A stretch of DNA of 36,243 nucleotides from Minwuiaceae bacterium (GCA_028278525.1 JANQEE010000018.1:1-36243); one strand, 5' to 3'. Shown: positions 17,566-25,577, counted from the stretch's first letter. The notes: generated from the letters alone by a model not told the origin. A program made the numbers and translations.

Positions 17566-18768
17566 ATGAAAGGACGGCGATTGATCCTATGGGGCGCGCT
17601 CGGCGTCCTGGTCGTTGCGGGGCTGGTCTATGCCTTCCGCCCGCAACCGGTGCCGGTGGACCTGGTCGAAGCCGTGCGCGGCTCGTTGGTCGTCACCCTG
17701 GACGAAGAAGGCGAGACCCGGGTCCGCGACGTTTTCGTGGTATCGGCCCCGATCACCGGCCGGTCGCTGCGCATCGAGGCCGACGTCGGCGACGCGGTAA
17801 CGGCAGGCCGGACCATCGTGGCGGAAATCGAACCGATCGATCCGTCGTTCCTGGATCTCAGAACCGAAACCCAGGCCCGGGCCGCGATCCAGGCGGCCGA
17901 GGCGGCCCTTACCCTGGCCGAAGCCGAGTTGGAGGAAGCACAGGCGGAACTCGATTTCGCCGACGCGGATCTCAAACGCGCCCGCCGGCTGATCGTCAAC
18001 GAGACCATATCGGAACGCGCCGTCGACGAGGCGGAACGGGCTTTCCGCACCCGCCGGGCAGCGGTCGCGACCGCCGAGGCGGCGCTGAAAATGCGCACCT
18101 TCGAACTGGAGGAGGCGAAAGCCGAGCTGCTGTCGCCGCTGCAGGCGCAGGAGCGGCGCGACGCCTGCGAATGCGTGCCGATCGCGGCGCCGGTCAGCGG
18201 CCGCGTGCTGCGGGTCATCCAGGAAAGCGAAGGCGTGGTCGAGGCCGGCGACCCATTGCTGGAAATCGGCGATCCGACCGACCTGGAAATCGTTGCCGAT
18301 TACCTGTCCGCTGACGCGGTGCGGATCGAGGCCGGACAGACGGTGATGATCGAAGCCTGGGGCGGCGAGGCCGAACTGGCCGGCCGGGTGCGCCGCGTCG
18401 AGCCGTTCGGCTTCACCAAGGAATCGGCGCTCGGCATCGAGGAGCAACGGGTCAACGTGATCATCGATTTCACCGATCCGCCCGCCGCCTGGCAGCGGCT
18501 CGGCCACGGCTACCGCATCGAGGCCCGGGTCGTGCTGTCGGCCGGCGAAAACGTGCTCAAGCTGCCGTTGACGGCGTTGTTCCGCAACAACGGCTCATGG
18601 GCGGTATTTGTCAAACAGGACGGCCGCGCCCAACAGCGCACGGTCCAACGCGGCACCAGCAACGGGCTGGAGGCCGAGATCGTCGACGGGTTGGCGGAAG
18701 GCGACCGGGTGGTGCTCTATCCGAGCAACAGGGTCACGGACGGCGTACGCATCGCGCAACGGCAGTAA
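17566..18768 (+). CDS. HlyD/MacA-type periplasmic adaptor (membrane fusion) protein
   Basis: A 400-residue adaptor with one N-terminal membrane anchor (about 6-23), a split biotinyl-lipoyl domain (VSAPITGRSLRIEADVGDAV and PVSGRVLRVIQESEGVV), a long alpha-helical coiled hairpin rich in Ala and Glu between them (about 100-200), and a beta-barrel with a C-terminal membrane-proximal domain. Such proteins link an inner-membrane ABC permease to an outer-membrane channel. No TolC-like gene lies in the window, so a channel encoded elsewhere would be needed. The ATG at 17566 follows the permease stop by seven bases. Confidence 0.88.
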   Translation: MKGRRLILWGALGVLVVAGLVYAFRPQPVPVDLVEAVRGSLVVTLDEEGETRVRDVFVVSAPITGRSLRIEADVGDAVTAGRTIVAEIEPIDPSFLDLRTETQARAAIQAAEAALTLAEAELEEAQAELDFADADLKRARRLIVNETISERAVDEAERAFRTRRAAVATAEAALKMRTFELEEAKAELLSPLQAQERRDACECVPIAAPVSGRVLRVIQESEGVVEAGDPLLEIGDPTDLEIVADYLSADAVRIEAGQTVMIEAWGGEAELAGRVRRVEPFGFTKESALGIEEQRVNVIIDFTDPPAAWQRLGHGYRIEARVVLSAGENVLKLPLTALFRNNGSWAVFVKQDGRAQQRTVQRGTSNGLEAEIVDGLAEGDRVVLYPSNRVTDGVRIAQRQ

Positions 18769-18772
18769 GGCG

Positions 18773-19333
18773 TCATCGGCCGCCGTCGTCCGACAGGGTG
18801 AGGATGTCCTTGCGCAACGCGTCGAGCCGCCGGCGTTCGGGGTCTATCAATGTCGCTATATCCGACAGCGTCAGATCGGCGCGGATCTCGACCCAGTCGG
18901 CTTTCGTCAGCGTGCGCTCGGCAGCCGGCAGGAAGCGCTGTTCCTCCATCTGCATGTGGCGCCGCAGGAAATCGATGAACTCACGCGCCAGATGGTCGAA
19001 CCAGCCGCCGGGCAGGGCGCCGGCTTCCAGCAATCTGTCGAAGCCCGTGGCGAACTCACGCGTCAGACCCGCCAGCTCCACGTGATCGGTATGCAGGTCG
19101 CCGATCTCCGCCGCCGCTTCCGGATCGTGCAAACGCAGCTTGGCGAACACGAGGTCCTCTTTGGGATGATGGGTGTGATCCGGAAATTCCAGGAAGTAGT
19201 CGACAATGGCTTCGAGCAGTTCGTAATCCGGCGTGCCGCCGCCGTCGTGAACGGCGATCTGCCGTTCCAGGGCATCGAGCAGCGCCGCCATGTTGCGGTG
19301 CTCTTCGTACAGCTCGCTTAAGATCTGATCCAT
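18773..19333 (-). CDS. Hemerythrin-like HHE domain protein
   Basis: A 186-residue protein with the ligand pattern of a hemerythrin four-helix bundle for a non-haem di-iron centre: His12, His55-x3-Glu59 (HHPKED), His81/His84 (HTDH) and His126-x3-Glu130 (HMQMEE). Related proteins bind oxygen or nitric oxide, or act in repair of iron-sulfur centres. The C-terminal 50 or so residues are an added helical region. A perfect FNR/FixK box lies at the right distance upstream, so expression at low oxygen or under nitric oxide is likely. I chose the ATG at 19333; the frame to 19360 adds nine residues that would include the predicted leader. The gene converges with the ABC operon. Confidence 0.87.
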   Translation of the reverse strand: MDQILSELYEEHRNMAALLDALERQIAVHDGGGTPDYELLEAIVDYFLEFPDHTHHPKEDLVFAKLRLHDPEAAAEIGDLHTDHVELAGLTREFATGFDRLLEAGALPGGWFDHLAREFIDFLRRHMQMEEQRFLPAAERTLTKADWVEIRADLTLSDIATLIDPERRRLDALRKDILTLSDDGGR

Positions 19334-19369
19334 TCGTCCCGGATGGCCCCCGTCGAGCAAAGCGGTCGC

Positions 19370-19410
19370 AGTTTATGGCTTGGCGTATCCGGCGGTTTGA
19401 TCAAGATCAA
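19370..19410 (-). promoter_or_regulatory. FNR/FixK-type box and promoter of the hemerythrin gene
   Basis: TTGATCAAGATCAA (19397-19410) is a perfect TTGAT-N4-ATCAA site. Reading the minus strand, TAAACT (19375-19370) is a fair -10 element. A start near 19362 would put the centre of the box at about -41.5, the class II activation position, with a leader of roughly 29 bases before the ATG. Confidence 0.75.
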
Positions 19411-19551
19411 AAGCCGGGCCGCAAAAGCGGCCCGGCATTGGCCAGACGGAACGCCGGGGGCAGGGATTCCGTCTGGCCGGGGACACACGCTACGCTGCTG
19501 TTTGCGACCCTCCGGAGAACGAGGGTCGATCGAGGGACGCTTACTATTAGA
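19406..19551 (-). ncRNA. Candidate small RNA between the exporter and hemerythrin genes
   Basis: This non-coding stretch has its own predicted minus-strand promoter: TTGAAA (19587-19582), an 18-base spacer and TATTAG (19563-19558). It then has two perfect hairpins and an intrinsic terminator, giving an RNA of about 145 nt. The hairpins are 19505-19528 (8 pairs) and 19440-19478 (12 pairs). On the RNA strand their loops read GUUCUCCG and a C-rich 15-mer, both able to face Shine-Dalgarno sequences. There is no useful open frame. Two Irr/Fur-like palindromes flank the promoter. The alternative is that this is only the 3' untranslated end of the exporter mRNA. The whole element is inferred from sequence. 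Confidence 0.45.
19409..19436 (-). terminator. Intrinsic terminator of the candidate sRNA or exporter mRNA
   Basis: On the minus strand GCCGGGCCGC, a TTTT loop and GCGGCCCGGC (19436-19413) form a perfect 10-pair hairpin followed directly by TTTT. Transcription from the right would stop just before the hemerythrin promoter; the T-run overlaps the edge of the FNR box. Confidence 0.65.
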
Positions 19552-19561
19552 ATGATTCTAA
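19547..19561. promoter_or_regulatory. Irr/Fur-like operator I
   Basis: TTAGAATGATTCTAA is a perfect 7-1-7 palindrome that fits the alphaproteobacterial iron control element pattern TTTAGAA-N3-TTCTAAA apart from the outer base. It overlaps the -10 region and predicted start of the candidate sRNA, a repressor position. Confidence 0.6.
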
Positions 19562-19593
19562 TATTGGCGCGCAGGCTCCGATTTCAAGGTTTC

Positions 19594-19608
19594 TTGGAAT
19601 TATTCTAA
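19594..19608. promoter_or_regulatory. Irr/Fur-like operator II
   Basis: TTGGAATTATTCTAA differs from a perfect palindrome at one position and matches operator I in both half-sites. Its centre is 47 bases upstream of operator I, just upstream of the predicted -35 element. Confidence 0.5.
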
Positions 19609-19626
19609 AATTACCCGCCAGTCCGG

Positions 19627-20784
19627 TCAGGCCCACAGCCAATAGGTGCCGTAAGCGACGATCAGGGCTGGAACGGCGCTGTAGATCGTCGCCACCAGAG
19701 ACGCTTTCGGGGCCAGGGCCATCGCGGGCAGCAACGCGTCGCCGTCGTTGCTGATTGCGTTGCCAAGCTGGGCAGACAAGGGCACCACGCCGTTCAGGTA
19801 GAGCGTGGTCACCAGCACCTGTGGGCCGCAGCCGGGCAGCAGGCCGATCAGCACGGCGATCAGCGGAATGATCGGCTGCCAGACCTTGAACAATTCGCCG
19901 AGGTCCAGGCCCGTCAGGTGGACGGCAAGCTCGTAGCCCAAGTAGGCGGTGATCACCCAGACGGTGACGAAGTTGGTATCGGCGATCACGCGCGCCGTGC
20001 AGCCGTTTCCGGCCTGCGGGCAGGCGGAGGTATCCTTGGCTGCCCACATCAGCAGGCTGAGGACGGCGCCGGCGGCGCCGAGCCAGACGACCGGTCCGGG
20101 CCCCTGGAATCCGAGCATCGCGTCAAGGTCGACCTGAAAGGCGACTAGAACACCCAGCACCAGGCCCGGGACCAACACAGCGAGCCAGGGCAGCCGCAGG
20201 ACCGACGCCATGTTGGTCCCACGGCGATCTCCGGGCGGCCGGGGCGGCTCGGCCTGGGGCTCGCGCCGCAGAAAATCGGGCCCGTGCAGACGGTCCACCG
20301 CGTAGCCGGACATCACGCCAACAGCCAGGCCGAGCGCGAAAATGCCGAGGCCGGTCAACGGCTCGCGCGCCAGCAGCAGGAACGCAGCATCGCCCATGGT
20401 CGCGGTCAAGGCCGCCATTACCGCGCCGAACGAGGTCCGGCCCGCCACATATTGGGTTATCACGATGACCGCGCCGCCGCAGCCGGGTAGGGCGCCCAGA
20501 AAAGCGGCAACCGGCACCTGCCAACGCCGGTGTTTCGACAGCAGGGCGGCCGTATCGATCCCGAGATAGCGCTCCACAAGGTAAAATGCCGCCAAGGTGG
20601 CAGCAACGAAGACGCTGACCTGCAGGTACGCATCGCTCAGCGCACCGACGATGATGGCACCGGTCTCCGGGTCCAGGGCGGCCACGGCGGCAAACGCCAG
20701 GATTATGCCAAACGGCCAGGGAGAGAATTTCAGGGAGCGGTAACCGCCGGCCAGTCCTCTGCCGGCCAAAGCCAGGGCAGTCAT
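19627..20784 (-). CDS. Heavy-metal (possibly manganese) exporter-like permease, ArsP_2 type
   Basis: A 385-residue inner-membrane protein with about ten helices. It is built from two related halves: LPGCGGAVIVITQY (99-112) in the first is matched by LPGCGPQVLVTTLYL (316-330) in the second, and each is followed by a GDA motif (131-133 and 348-350). This fits the family annotated as putative 10TM heavy-metal exporters or manganese transporters; the ion is not proven. AGGAG lies six bases before the second ATG (20784), so I prefer it to the ATG at 20790, which abuts the ribosome binding site. An Irr/Fur-like operator overlaps its predicted -10 element, suggesting metal control. Confidence 0.8.
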   Translation of the reverse strand: MTALALAGRGLAGGYRSLKFSPWPFGIILAFAAVAALDPETGAIIVGALSDAYLQVSVFVAATLAAFYLVERYLGIDTAALLSKHRRWQVPVAAFLGALPGCGGAVIVITQYVAGRTSFGAVMAALTATMGDAAFLLLAREPLTGLGIFALGLAVGVMSGYAVDRLHGPDFLRREPQAEPPRPPGDRRGTNMASVLRLPWLAVLVPGLVLGVLVAFQVDLDAMLGFQGPGPVVWLGAAGAVLSLLMWAAKDTSACPQAGNGCTARVIADTNFVTVWVITAYLGYELAVHLTGLDLGELFKVWQPIIPLIAVLIGLLPGCGPQVLVTTLYLNGVVPLSAQLGNAISNDGDALLPAMALAPKASLVATIYSAVPALIVAYGTYWLWA

Positions 20785-20847
20785 TGGCATCTCCTCTCAA
20801 CGCCGGTTCACCATGCGCGGTCCATCGAACGCTGCAATAGTTGCTAT

Positions 20848-20862
20848 TTAGAATTATTATAA
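20848..20862. promoter_or_regulatory. Irr/Fur-like operator III on the exporter promoter
   Basis: TTAGAATTATTATAA is a 7-1-7 palindrome with one mismatch, matching operators I and II. On the minus strand a perfect TATAAT (20861-20856) lies inside it and would serve the exporter gene about 65 bases downstream. The -35 element is weak. Confidence 0.55.
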
Positions 20863-20891
20863 ATTAGTTCAAGAGGCAATCTCTCCCCATG

Positions 20892-22301
20892 CTACGCGGG
20901 GGCCAACCGGCGCTCCCCGCCGGCTTTCGTCCGGAACCGCCAGACCATCAGGGACGACACAATCGCCAGCGACACCGCCAGGCCCCACCAGACACCAAGG
21001 CCTTGGAAACCCAGCCCATAGGACATCAACCCCGCCAGCGGCGCCCCCAGCGCCCAATATCCGAACAGGCTGATGGCCATCGGCACCCGGGCATCCTTGA
21101 GGCCGCGCAAGGCGCCGGCGCCGACCGTGGCAGGGCTGTCGACGACCTGAAACAAGGCGACCACGCCGACGAAAGTCACCGCGACCTGCAGCACCCGATC
21201 CGCGCCCTCGACGTCGAGATCCAGAAACAGGACGACGATCGGGGCGGCCAGCAGCCATAGGGCCAGAGCCGATACAAGGCTGAACCCGACGCCAAGCCCC
21301 AGCGCGCACCAACCGGCCAACGCCGCCGCCGAATGCGAACCGGCGCCGGTCAGATAGCCGACCCGGACCGTCGCGGCATGCCCGAGCCCCAGGGCGACGA
21401 TGTAGACCGTCCCCGAGATCTGTAAGGCAATGGCATGGGCCGCGACCTGGGTCGTACCGAACAGGCCAACCAGAAAGGTCGACGCAACGAAAGCGCCCAT
21501 TTCACCGAGGTTCGCCATGCCGATCGGCACGCCAAGCCCGTAGAGGGCGCGCACGCCGGGAATATGCGGCCGCCATAGACGATCCAACAGCCGAAGCCGA
21601 CGAAACCGTGGCACGACGGCCATATAGCCGAGCAGCGATGCGAACATCAGGGCGTTGACGATCGTGCTGCTCAGCCCCGCGCCGACCAGCCCGAGTTCGG
21701 GAAACCCAAACTTGCCGAACATCAGGGCGTAGTTGGAAAGCGCATTGACCGCGATACCGACGCCGCTGATGACCAGAGCGGGTATCGTAGCGTTATGGGC
21801 AGCCATGAAATTCCGAAGCGTCGCATAGCACATCGCCGGCAGCAGGCCCCACATTGCCGCGTGGACGTAGCGCGCGCCCAACAGCGCCAGTGACTCGGGC
21901 TGGCCGATCAGCCGCAGGAAACCGGCTGTGTTCCACAGGAAGATCCAGGCAACCAGGGTCACCGCCAGGACGGCCCAGAAGCCGTCGCGGACCGACCGCC
22001 GAAGGTCGTCCAGCCGCCGGCCACCGAGCGCCTGCGCCGCGATCGGCGAGACGGCCGCGGCAATGCCGATGCCGAAGAAGTGAAACAGGGCGTAGTAGTT
22101 GCCCGCCAGCGAACCTGCCGCCAGTTGACGCGGGCCGAGCCAGCCCATCATCAGGATATCGGTGGTATTAATCGCGACGCCGGCCAGATAGGTCAGCGCC
22201 AGCGGCGCCGCCAGGTGAGACAGCGCCCTCAATTCCGCGAGAACATCGGATACGACAGCGGAAGTCCGGCCGGCCGGCCGGATTCGGGGAAAACTCAACA
22301 T
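20892..22301 (-). CDS. MATE family efflux transporter (NorM-like)
   Basis: A 469-residue membrane protein with about 12 helices and the MATE pattern near the N-terminus (PLALTYLAGVAINTTDILMMG) and AQALGGRR after the second helix, as in NorM-type sodium- or proton-coupled drug exporters. The length is normal. The substrate is unknown. A GAGGA sequence lies nine bases before the ATG. The gene is upstream of the metal exporter on the same strand, but the exporter appears to have its own promoter in the 107-base gap. It diverges from rplM across a 415-base region. Confidence 0.9.
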   Translation of the reverse strand: MLSFPRIRPAGRTSAVVSDVLAELRALSHLAAPLALTYLAGVAINTTDILMMGWLGPRQLAAGSLAGNYYALFHFFGIGIAAAVSPIAAQALGGRRLDDLRRSVRDGFWAVLAVTLVAWIFLWNTAGFLRLIGQPESLALLGARYVHAAMWGLLPAMCYATLRNFMAAHNATIPALVISGVGIAVNALSNYALMFGKFGFPELGLVGAGLSSTIVNALMFASLLGYMAVVPRFRRLRLLDRLWRPHIPGVRALYGLGVPIGMANLGEMGAFVASTFLVGLFGTTQVAAHAIALQISGTVYIVALGLGHAATVRVGYLTGAGSHSAAALAGWCALGLGVGFSLVSALALWLLAAPIVVLFLDLDVEGADRVLQVAVTFVGVVALFQVVDSPATVGAGALRGLKDARVPMAISLFGYWALGAPLAGLMSYGLGFQGLGVWWGLAVSLAIVSSLMVWRFRTKAGGERRLAPA

Positions 22302-22716
22302 CCCGGGTAATCCTCAAAAACGGGAGAAAGACGCTCGGATGCCGTCGGCCAAAGCCGGGCCGACCGGGGAGAGCGCCGCTTACGAAGCGCGGCGCGCGGA
22401 GCTAAAAGACTGTCAGGACAGGATCGCGCGCGTGCTAGCGGCCGGCGGGAGCCGGGTATTTGGCCGATGTGCAACATCGGCAGATATGGAAGGACAGACG
22501 CCGCATGATGTGGTTCTTATAGCGTCGGCTTCGAAACGACGCAAATGAAAGCTATATTTCAGCATCTTAGAGAACGGTAACATAATACCGTAGCTTTAAG
22601 ATATTGCGGTTAAACGAGAAAATGTTGTTGACGCACCCGGCGCGTTTTGGCAAAAGCACTCGCCGGCGGGCAGAGGCAGTATCGGCCTGACCGCCGCCAG
22701 CAGGAAGAGCGATATC
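22302..22716. other. 415-base intergenic region upstream of rplM
   Basis: I see no convincing gene here; a 69-codon frame at 22339-22548 lacks a ribosome binding site and any familiar features. The region holds several short inverted repeats: GCCGATG/CATCGGC (22463-22481), GCGTCG/CGACGC (22522-22542) and ACGGTA/TACCGT (22574-22591). It also has an AT-rich stretch at about 22540-22630. TTGACG at 22628-22633 could be a -35 element for rplM, but the matching -10 (CAAAAG at 22651) is poor. Confidence 0.4.
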
Positions 22717-23181
22717 ATGAAAACCTATTCCACCAAGGCCGAAGAGGTCGAGAAAAAGTGGGTGCTGATCGACGCTGAAGACGCCGTGCTCGGCCGTCTC
22801 GCGGCAATCGTGGCGACCCGGCTGCGCGGCAAGCACAAGCCGAGCTACACGCCCCATGTCGACGACGGCGACAACATCATCGTTATCAATGCCGACAAGG
22901 TGGTGCTGACCGGCCGCAAGCGCGACGACAAGATCTACTACTGGCATACCGGCTATCCGGGCGGCATTAAAAACCGCACCGCCAAGCAGATCCTGGAAGG
23001 CAAGCATCCGGAGCGGGTCGTGGAGAAGGCCGTGCAGCGCATGCTGCCGAAAGGGCCGCTGGCGCGCCAGCAACTGAAGAACCTCCGGGTTTACGCCGGC
23101 GCGGAGCATCCGCACGAGGCGCAGCAGCCGGAAGCGCTGGACATCGCCGCGATGAGCCCGAAGAACAAGAGGAGCGCGTAA
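22717..23181 (+). CDS. rplM: 50S ribosomal protein L13
   Basis: A 154-residue ribosomal protein of the large subunit, recognised by [20 protein letters not shown] at the start and by the family segments [37 protein letters not shown] and [22 protein letters not shown]. It is of usual length for alphaproteobacteria. AGGAAGAG precedes the ATG. As in most bacteria it is followed directly by rpsI, here after four bases, and the two end at a shared terminator. Confidence 0.98.
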   Translation: MKTYSTKAEEVEKKWVLIDAEDAVLGRLAAIVATRLRGKHKPSYTPHVDDGDNIIVINADKVVLTGRKRDDKIYYWHTGYPGGIKNRTAKQILEGKHPERVVEKAVQRMLPKGPLARQQLKNLRVYAGAEHPHEAQQPEALDIAAMSPKNKRSA

Positions 23182-23185
23182 ACCC

Positions 23186-23680
23186 ATGGCCGAGGAAACC
23201 ACCACCCTCGATAGTTTGCAGGATCTTGGCCAGGCGGTCAGCGGTACGGCTGTCCAGCCGGAAGACGCGCCGGTCGAGCCGAAGATCGATGCGCAGGGCC
23301 GCTCCTACGCCACCGGCAAGCGCAAGAACGCCGTCGCCCGCGTCTGGATCAAACCGGGCAGCGGCCGCGTCACGGTCAACGGCCGGGAATACGAAACCTA
23401 CTTCGCCAGGCCAGTGCTGCGCATGGTGATCGACCAGCCGTTCGGCGCCGTCGATCGGGCCAACCAATACGACGTGGTGTGCACGGTCAAAGGCGGCGGC
23501 CTGTCGGGCCAGGCCGGCGCGGTGCGGCACGGGATTTCCAAGGCGCTGACGTACTATGAGCCGACGTTGCGGCCGATTTTGAAGCGCGGCGGGTTCCTGA
23601 CCCGCGACGCCCGCGTGGTCGAGCGGAAGAAGTACGGCAAGGCCAAGGCCCGACGTAGCTTCCAGTTCTCCAAGCGCTAG
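23186..23680 (+). CDS. rpsI: 30S ribosomal protein S9
   Basis: A 164-residue small-subunit protein. The core from about residue 36 ([21 protein letters not shown]) to the C-terminal [11 protein letters not shown], whose basic end reaches the P-site tRNA in the ribosome, is typical. The first 35 residues are an acidic extension common in alphaproteobacteria. GAGGAG lies upstream of the ATG, overlapping the end of rplM. A strong terminator follows. Confidence 0.98.
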   Translation: MAEETTTLDSLQDLGQAVSGTAVQPEDAPVEPKIDAQGRSYATGKRKNAVARVWIKPGSGRVTVNGREYETYFARPVLRMVIDQPFGAVDRANQYDVVCTVKGGGLSGQAGAVRHGISKALTYYEPTLRPILKRGGFLTRDARVVERKKYGKAKARRSFQFSKR

Positions 23681-23716
23681 CCCGCTTGCTCAACTCTCTG
23701 GCCTATGCCAGACAAG

Positions 23717-23746
23717 GGGCGCCCGGGCGGGCGCCCTTTTTGTTTT
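23717..23746 (+). terminator. Intrinsic terminator after rpsI
   Basis: GGGCGCCC (23717-23724), loop GGGC and GGGCGCCC (23729-23736) form a perfect 8-pair stem followed by TTTTTGTTTT. It ends the rplM-rpsI operon and separates it from argC. Confidence 0.9.
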
Positions 23747-23784
23747 CAGGGCCACCTGGCCGAACCAACTCGAGAACCTAAGCC

Positions 23785-24915
23785 ATGTCTGAACAGCACA
23801 AGAAGATCCGGATCGGAATCCTGGGCGCCAGCGGTTACACCGGCGCCGAATTGCTGCGGCTGCTGGTCCGTCACCCGGCAGCGGAAATCGCCTTCCTGAC
23901 AGCGGAACGCCACGCGGGCGAGCCGATGGAGACCGTCTTCCCGCATCTGTTCGGCAACGGCCTGCCCATTCCGGTCAGCGTCGACGAGATCGAATGGGCC
24001 GGGGCCGAAGTCGACTTGGTGTTCTGCGCCCTGCCGCACGGCACCACGCAGGAGATCATCAAGGGCCTGTTGCATGCCACCGGCCACAATGCGATCGACG
24101 AGATGATCGTGGAACGCCGCGAGGATCTGATCGCAGCGATGCCGGGCGACGTGCGGGTCGTCGACCTCTCGGCCGACTTCCGCTTCGAGAACGTCGATAC
24201 CTACGCGGAATGGTACGGCCACCCACACTATGCGCCGGAACTTCAGCCGACCGCCGTGTACGGGCTGCCGGAACTGAACCGGGAGAAAATCAAGACGGCC
24301 CGGCTGGTCGCCAACCCCGGCTGCTATCCCACGGCGGCCCTGCTCGCCCTGGTTCCGCCGGTCGAGAGCGGCCTGGTCGACCCGGACGACATCATCATCG
24401 ACGCCAAATCGGGAGTGACCGGGGCCGGCCGGGCGCCGAAGGAAGCCACCCTGTTTGCCGAAGTTGCGGAAGGCGTGCATGCCTACAGTGTCGCCGGCCA
24501 CCGGCACGGCCCGGAAATCGACCAGGAATTGGGCAAGGCGCTGGGACGGCCGGTAGTTGTCAACTTCACGCCGCACCTGATGCCGATGAACCGGGGCGAA
24601 CTGATCACCGCCTACGTCAAGTTGACCGGCGGAACAAGCGCGGACGACCTGCGCGCGGCGCTGACCGAGCGCTATGCAAAAGAGCCGTTCGTGACCGTCG
24701 CACCATCCGGAGTGTCGCCGGCGACACGGCATGTCCGCGGCTCCAACCACTGCGTCATCGGCGTGTTCCCCGACCGGATCAAGGAGCGCGCCATCGTACT
24801 GTCGGCGATCGACAACCTGACCAAGGGCTCGTCGGGCGAGGCGATCCAGAACATGAACCTGATGTTCGGCCTGCCGGAGACCATGGGCCTGGAACAAGCG
24901 CCGCTGTTCCCATGA
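23785..24915 (+). CDS. argC: N-acetyl-gamma-glutamyl-phosphate reductase
   Basis: A 376-residue enzyme that reduces N-acetylglutamyl phosphate to the semialdehyde with NADPH, the third step of arginine synthesis in the cytoplasm. The NADP-binding GASGYTG is at 14-20, the catalytic Cys180 is in NPGCYPTA, and the catalytic histidine is His241 in HRHGPEI. The length and the extra segment around residues 97-120 fit the longer type common in alphaproteobacteria. Its position after rplM-rpsI is conserved in this class. The TGA overlaps the ATG of the next gene (ATGA), so translation is probably coupled. Confidence 0.96.
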   Translation: MSEQHKKIRIGILGASGYTGAELLRLLVRHPAAEIAFLTAERHAGEPMETVFPHLFGNGLPIPVSVDEIEWAGAEVDLVFCALPHGTTQEIIKGLLHATGHNAIDEMIVERREDLIAAMPGDVRVVDLSADFRFENVDTYAEWYGHPHYAPELQPTAVYGLPELNREKIKTARLVANPGCYPTAALLALVPPVESGLVDPDDIIIDAKSGVTGAGRAPKEATLFAEVAEGVHAYSVAGHRHGPEIDQELGKALGRPVVVNFTPHLMPMNRGELITAYVKLTGGTSADDLRAALTERYAKEPFVTVAPSGVSPATRHVRGSNHCVIGVFPDRIKERAIVLSAIDNLTKGSSGEAIQNMNLMFGLPETMGLEQAPLFP

Positions 24916-25460
24916 ACGATGCCACGCCCTCCCTCCACGGCGGCGCGATGCTGCACCCGTTCAAGGGCACGCTGCCAAAGATCGCGCCCGACGCCTTCAT
25001 CGCGCCGGGCGCGCACCTGATCGGCGACGTCGAGATCGGCGCGGGATCCAGCGTCTGGTTCAACTGCGTGCTGCGCGGCGACGTGCAGCATATCCGCGTC
25101 GGCGCCCGCTCAAACATCCAGGACGGGAGCGTCGTCCACGTCACCCACGACCTCTATCCCACGGTGATCGGCGACGACGTTCTGGTCGGCCATCTGGCGA
25201 TGATCCACGGCTGCACCCTGGAGAGCGGCTGCATGATCGGCATGAAGGCGATGGTGATGGACGCCGTGGTGGTCGAAACCGGCGCCATGGTCGCCGCCGG
25301 CGCGCTGGTGACCCCGGGCAAGCGTGTGTTGAGCGGCCAGCTCTGGGCCGGCAGCCCGGCGAAACATGTCCGCGACCTGAGCGACGACGAACGCGCCAAC
25401 CTGACCGATGGCGCCATTCACTACGCGAAACTGGCGCAGATCTATCGCGGCCAGCAATAA
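24912..25460 (+). CDS. Gamma carbonic anhydrase family protein
   Basis: A 182-residue left-handed beta-helix protein built from hexapeptide repeats (about 30-150). The metal-binding histidines of the gamma class are present: His76 in VVHVTH, and His94 and His99 in GHLAMIHG. The family includes YrdA/PaaY-type proteins, and many members show little or no carbonic anhydrase activity, so the enzymatic role is uncertain. The ATG at 24912 overlaps the argC stop. A start at Met13 (24948) is also possible, since family similarity begins there. Confidence 0.9.
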   Translation: MNDATPSLHGGAMLHPFKGTLPKIAPDAFIAPGAHLIGDVEIGAGSSVWFNCVLRGDVQHIRVGARSNIQDGSVVHVTHDLYPTVIGDDVLVGHLAMIHGCTLESGCMIGMKAMVMDAVVVETGAMVAAGALVTPGKRVLSGQLWAGSPAKHVRDLSDDERANLTDGAIHYAKLAQIYRGQQ

Positions 25461-25577
25461 CGGCCGGATATGCCGTCTCGCCCCAGTGCGAAATCCCACA
25501 GTCAGCGGTTGAGTACTAGTCTAGATTTCACGACGGTCGCGTGATCTGAAGACTACCATTCGCAATAGGAGGGCAGT

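Noticed and set aside
19413..19528. The three hairpins as REP-type mobile repeats
   Set aside because: The three stems differ in sequence and occur only once each in the window, so a repeat family is not supported here.
22339..22548. 69-codon frame between the MATE gene and rplM
   Set aside because: No ribosome binding site, signal or recognisable sequence; it overlaps likely promoter DNA.
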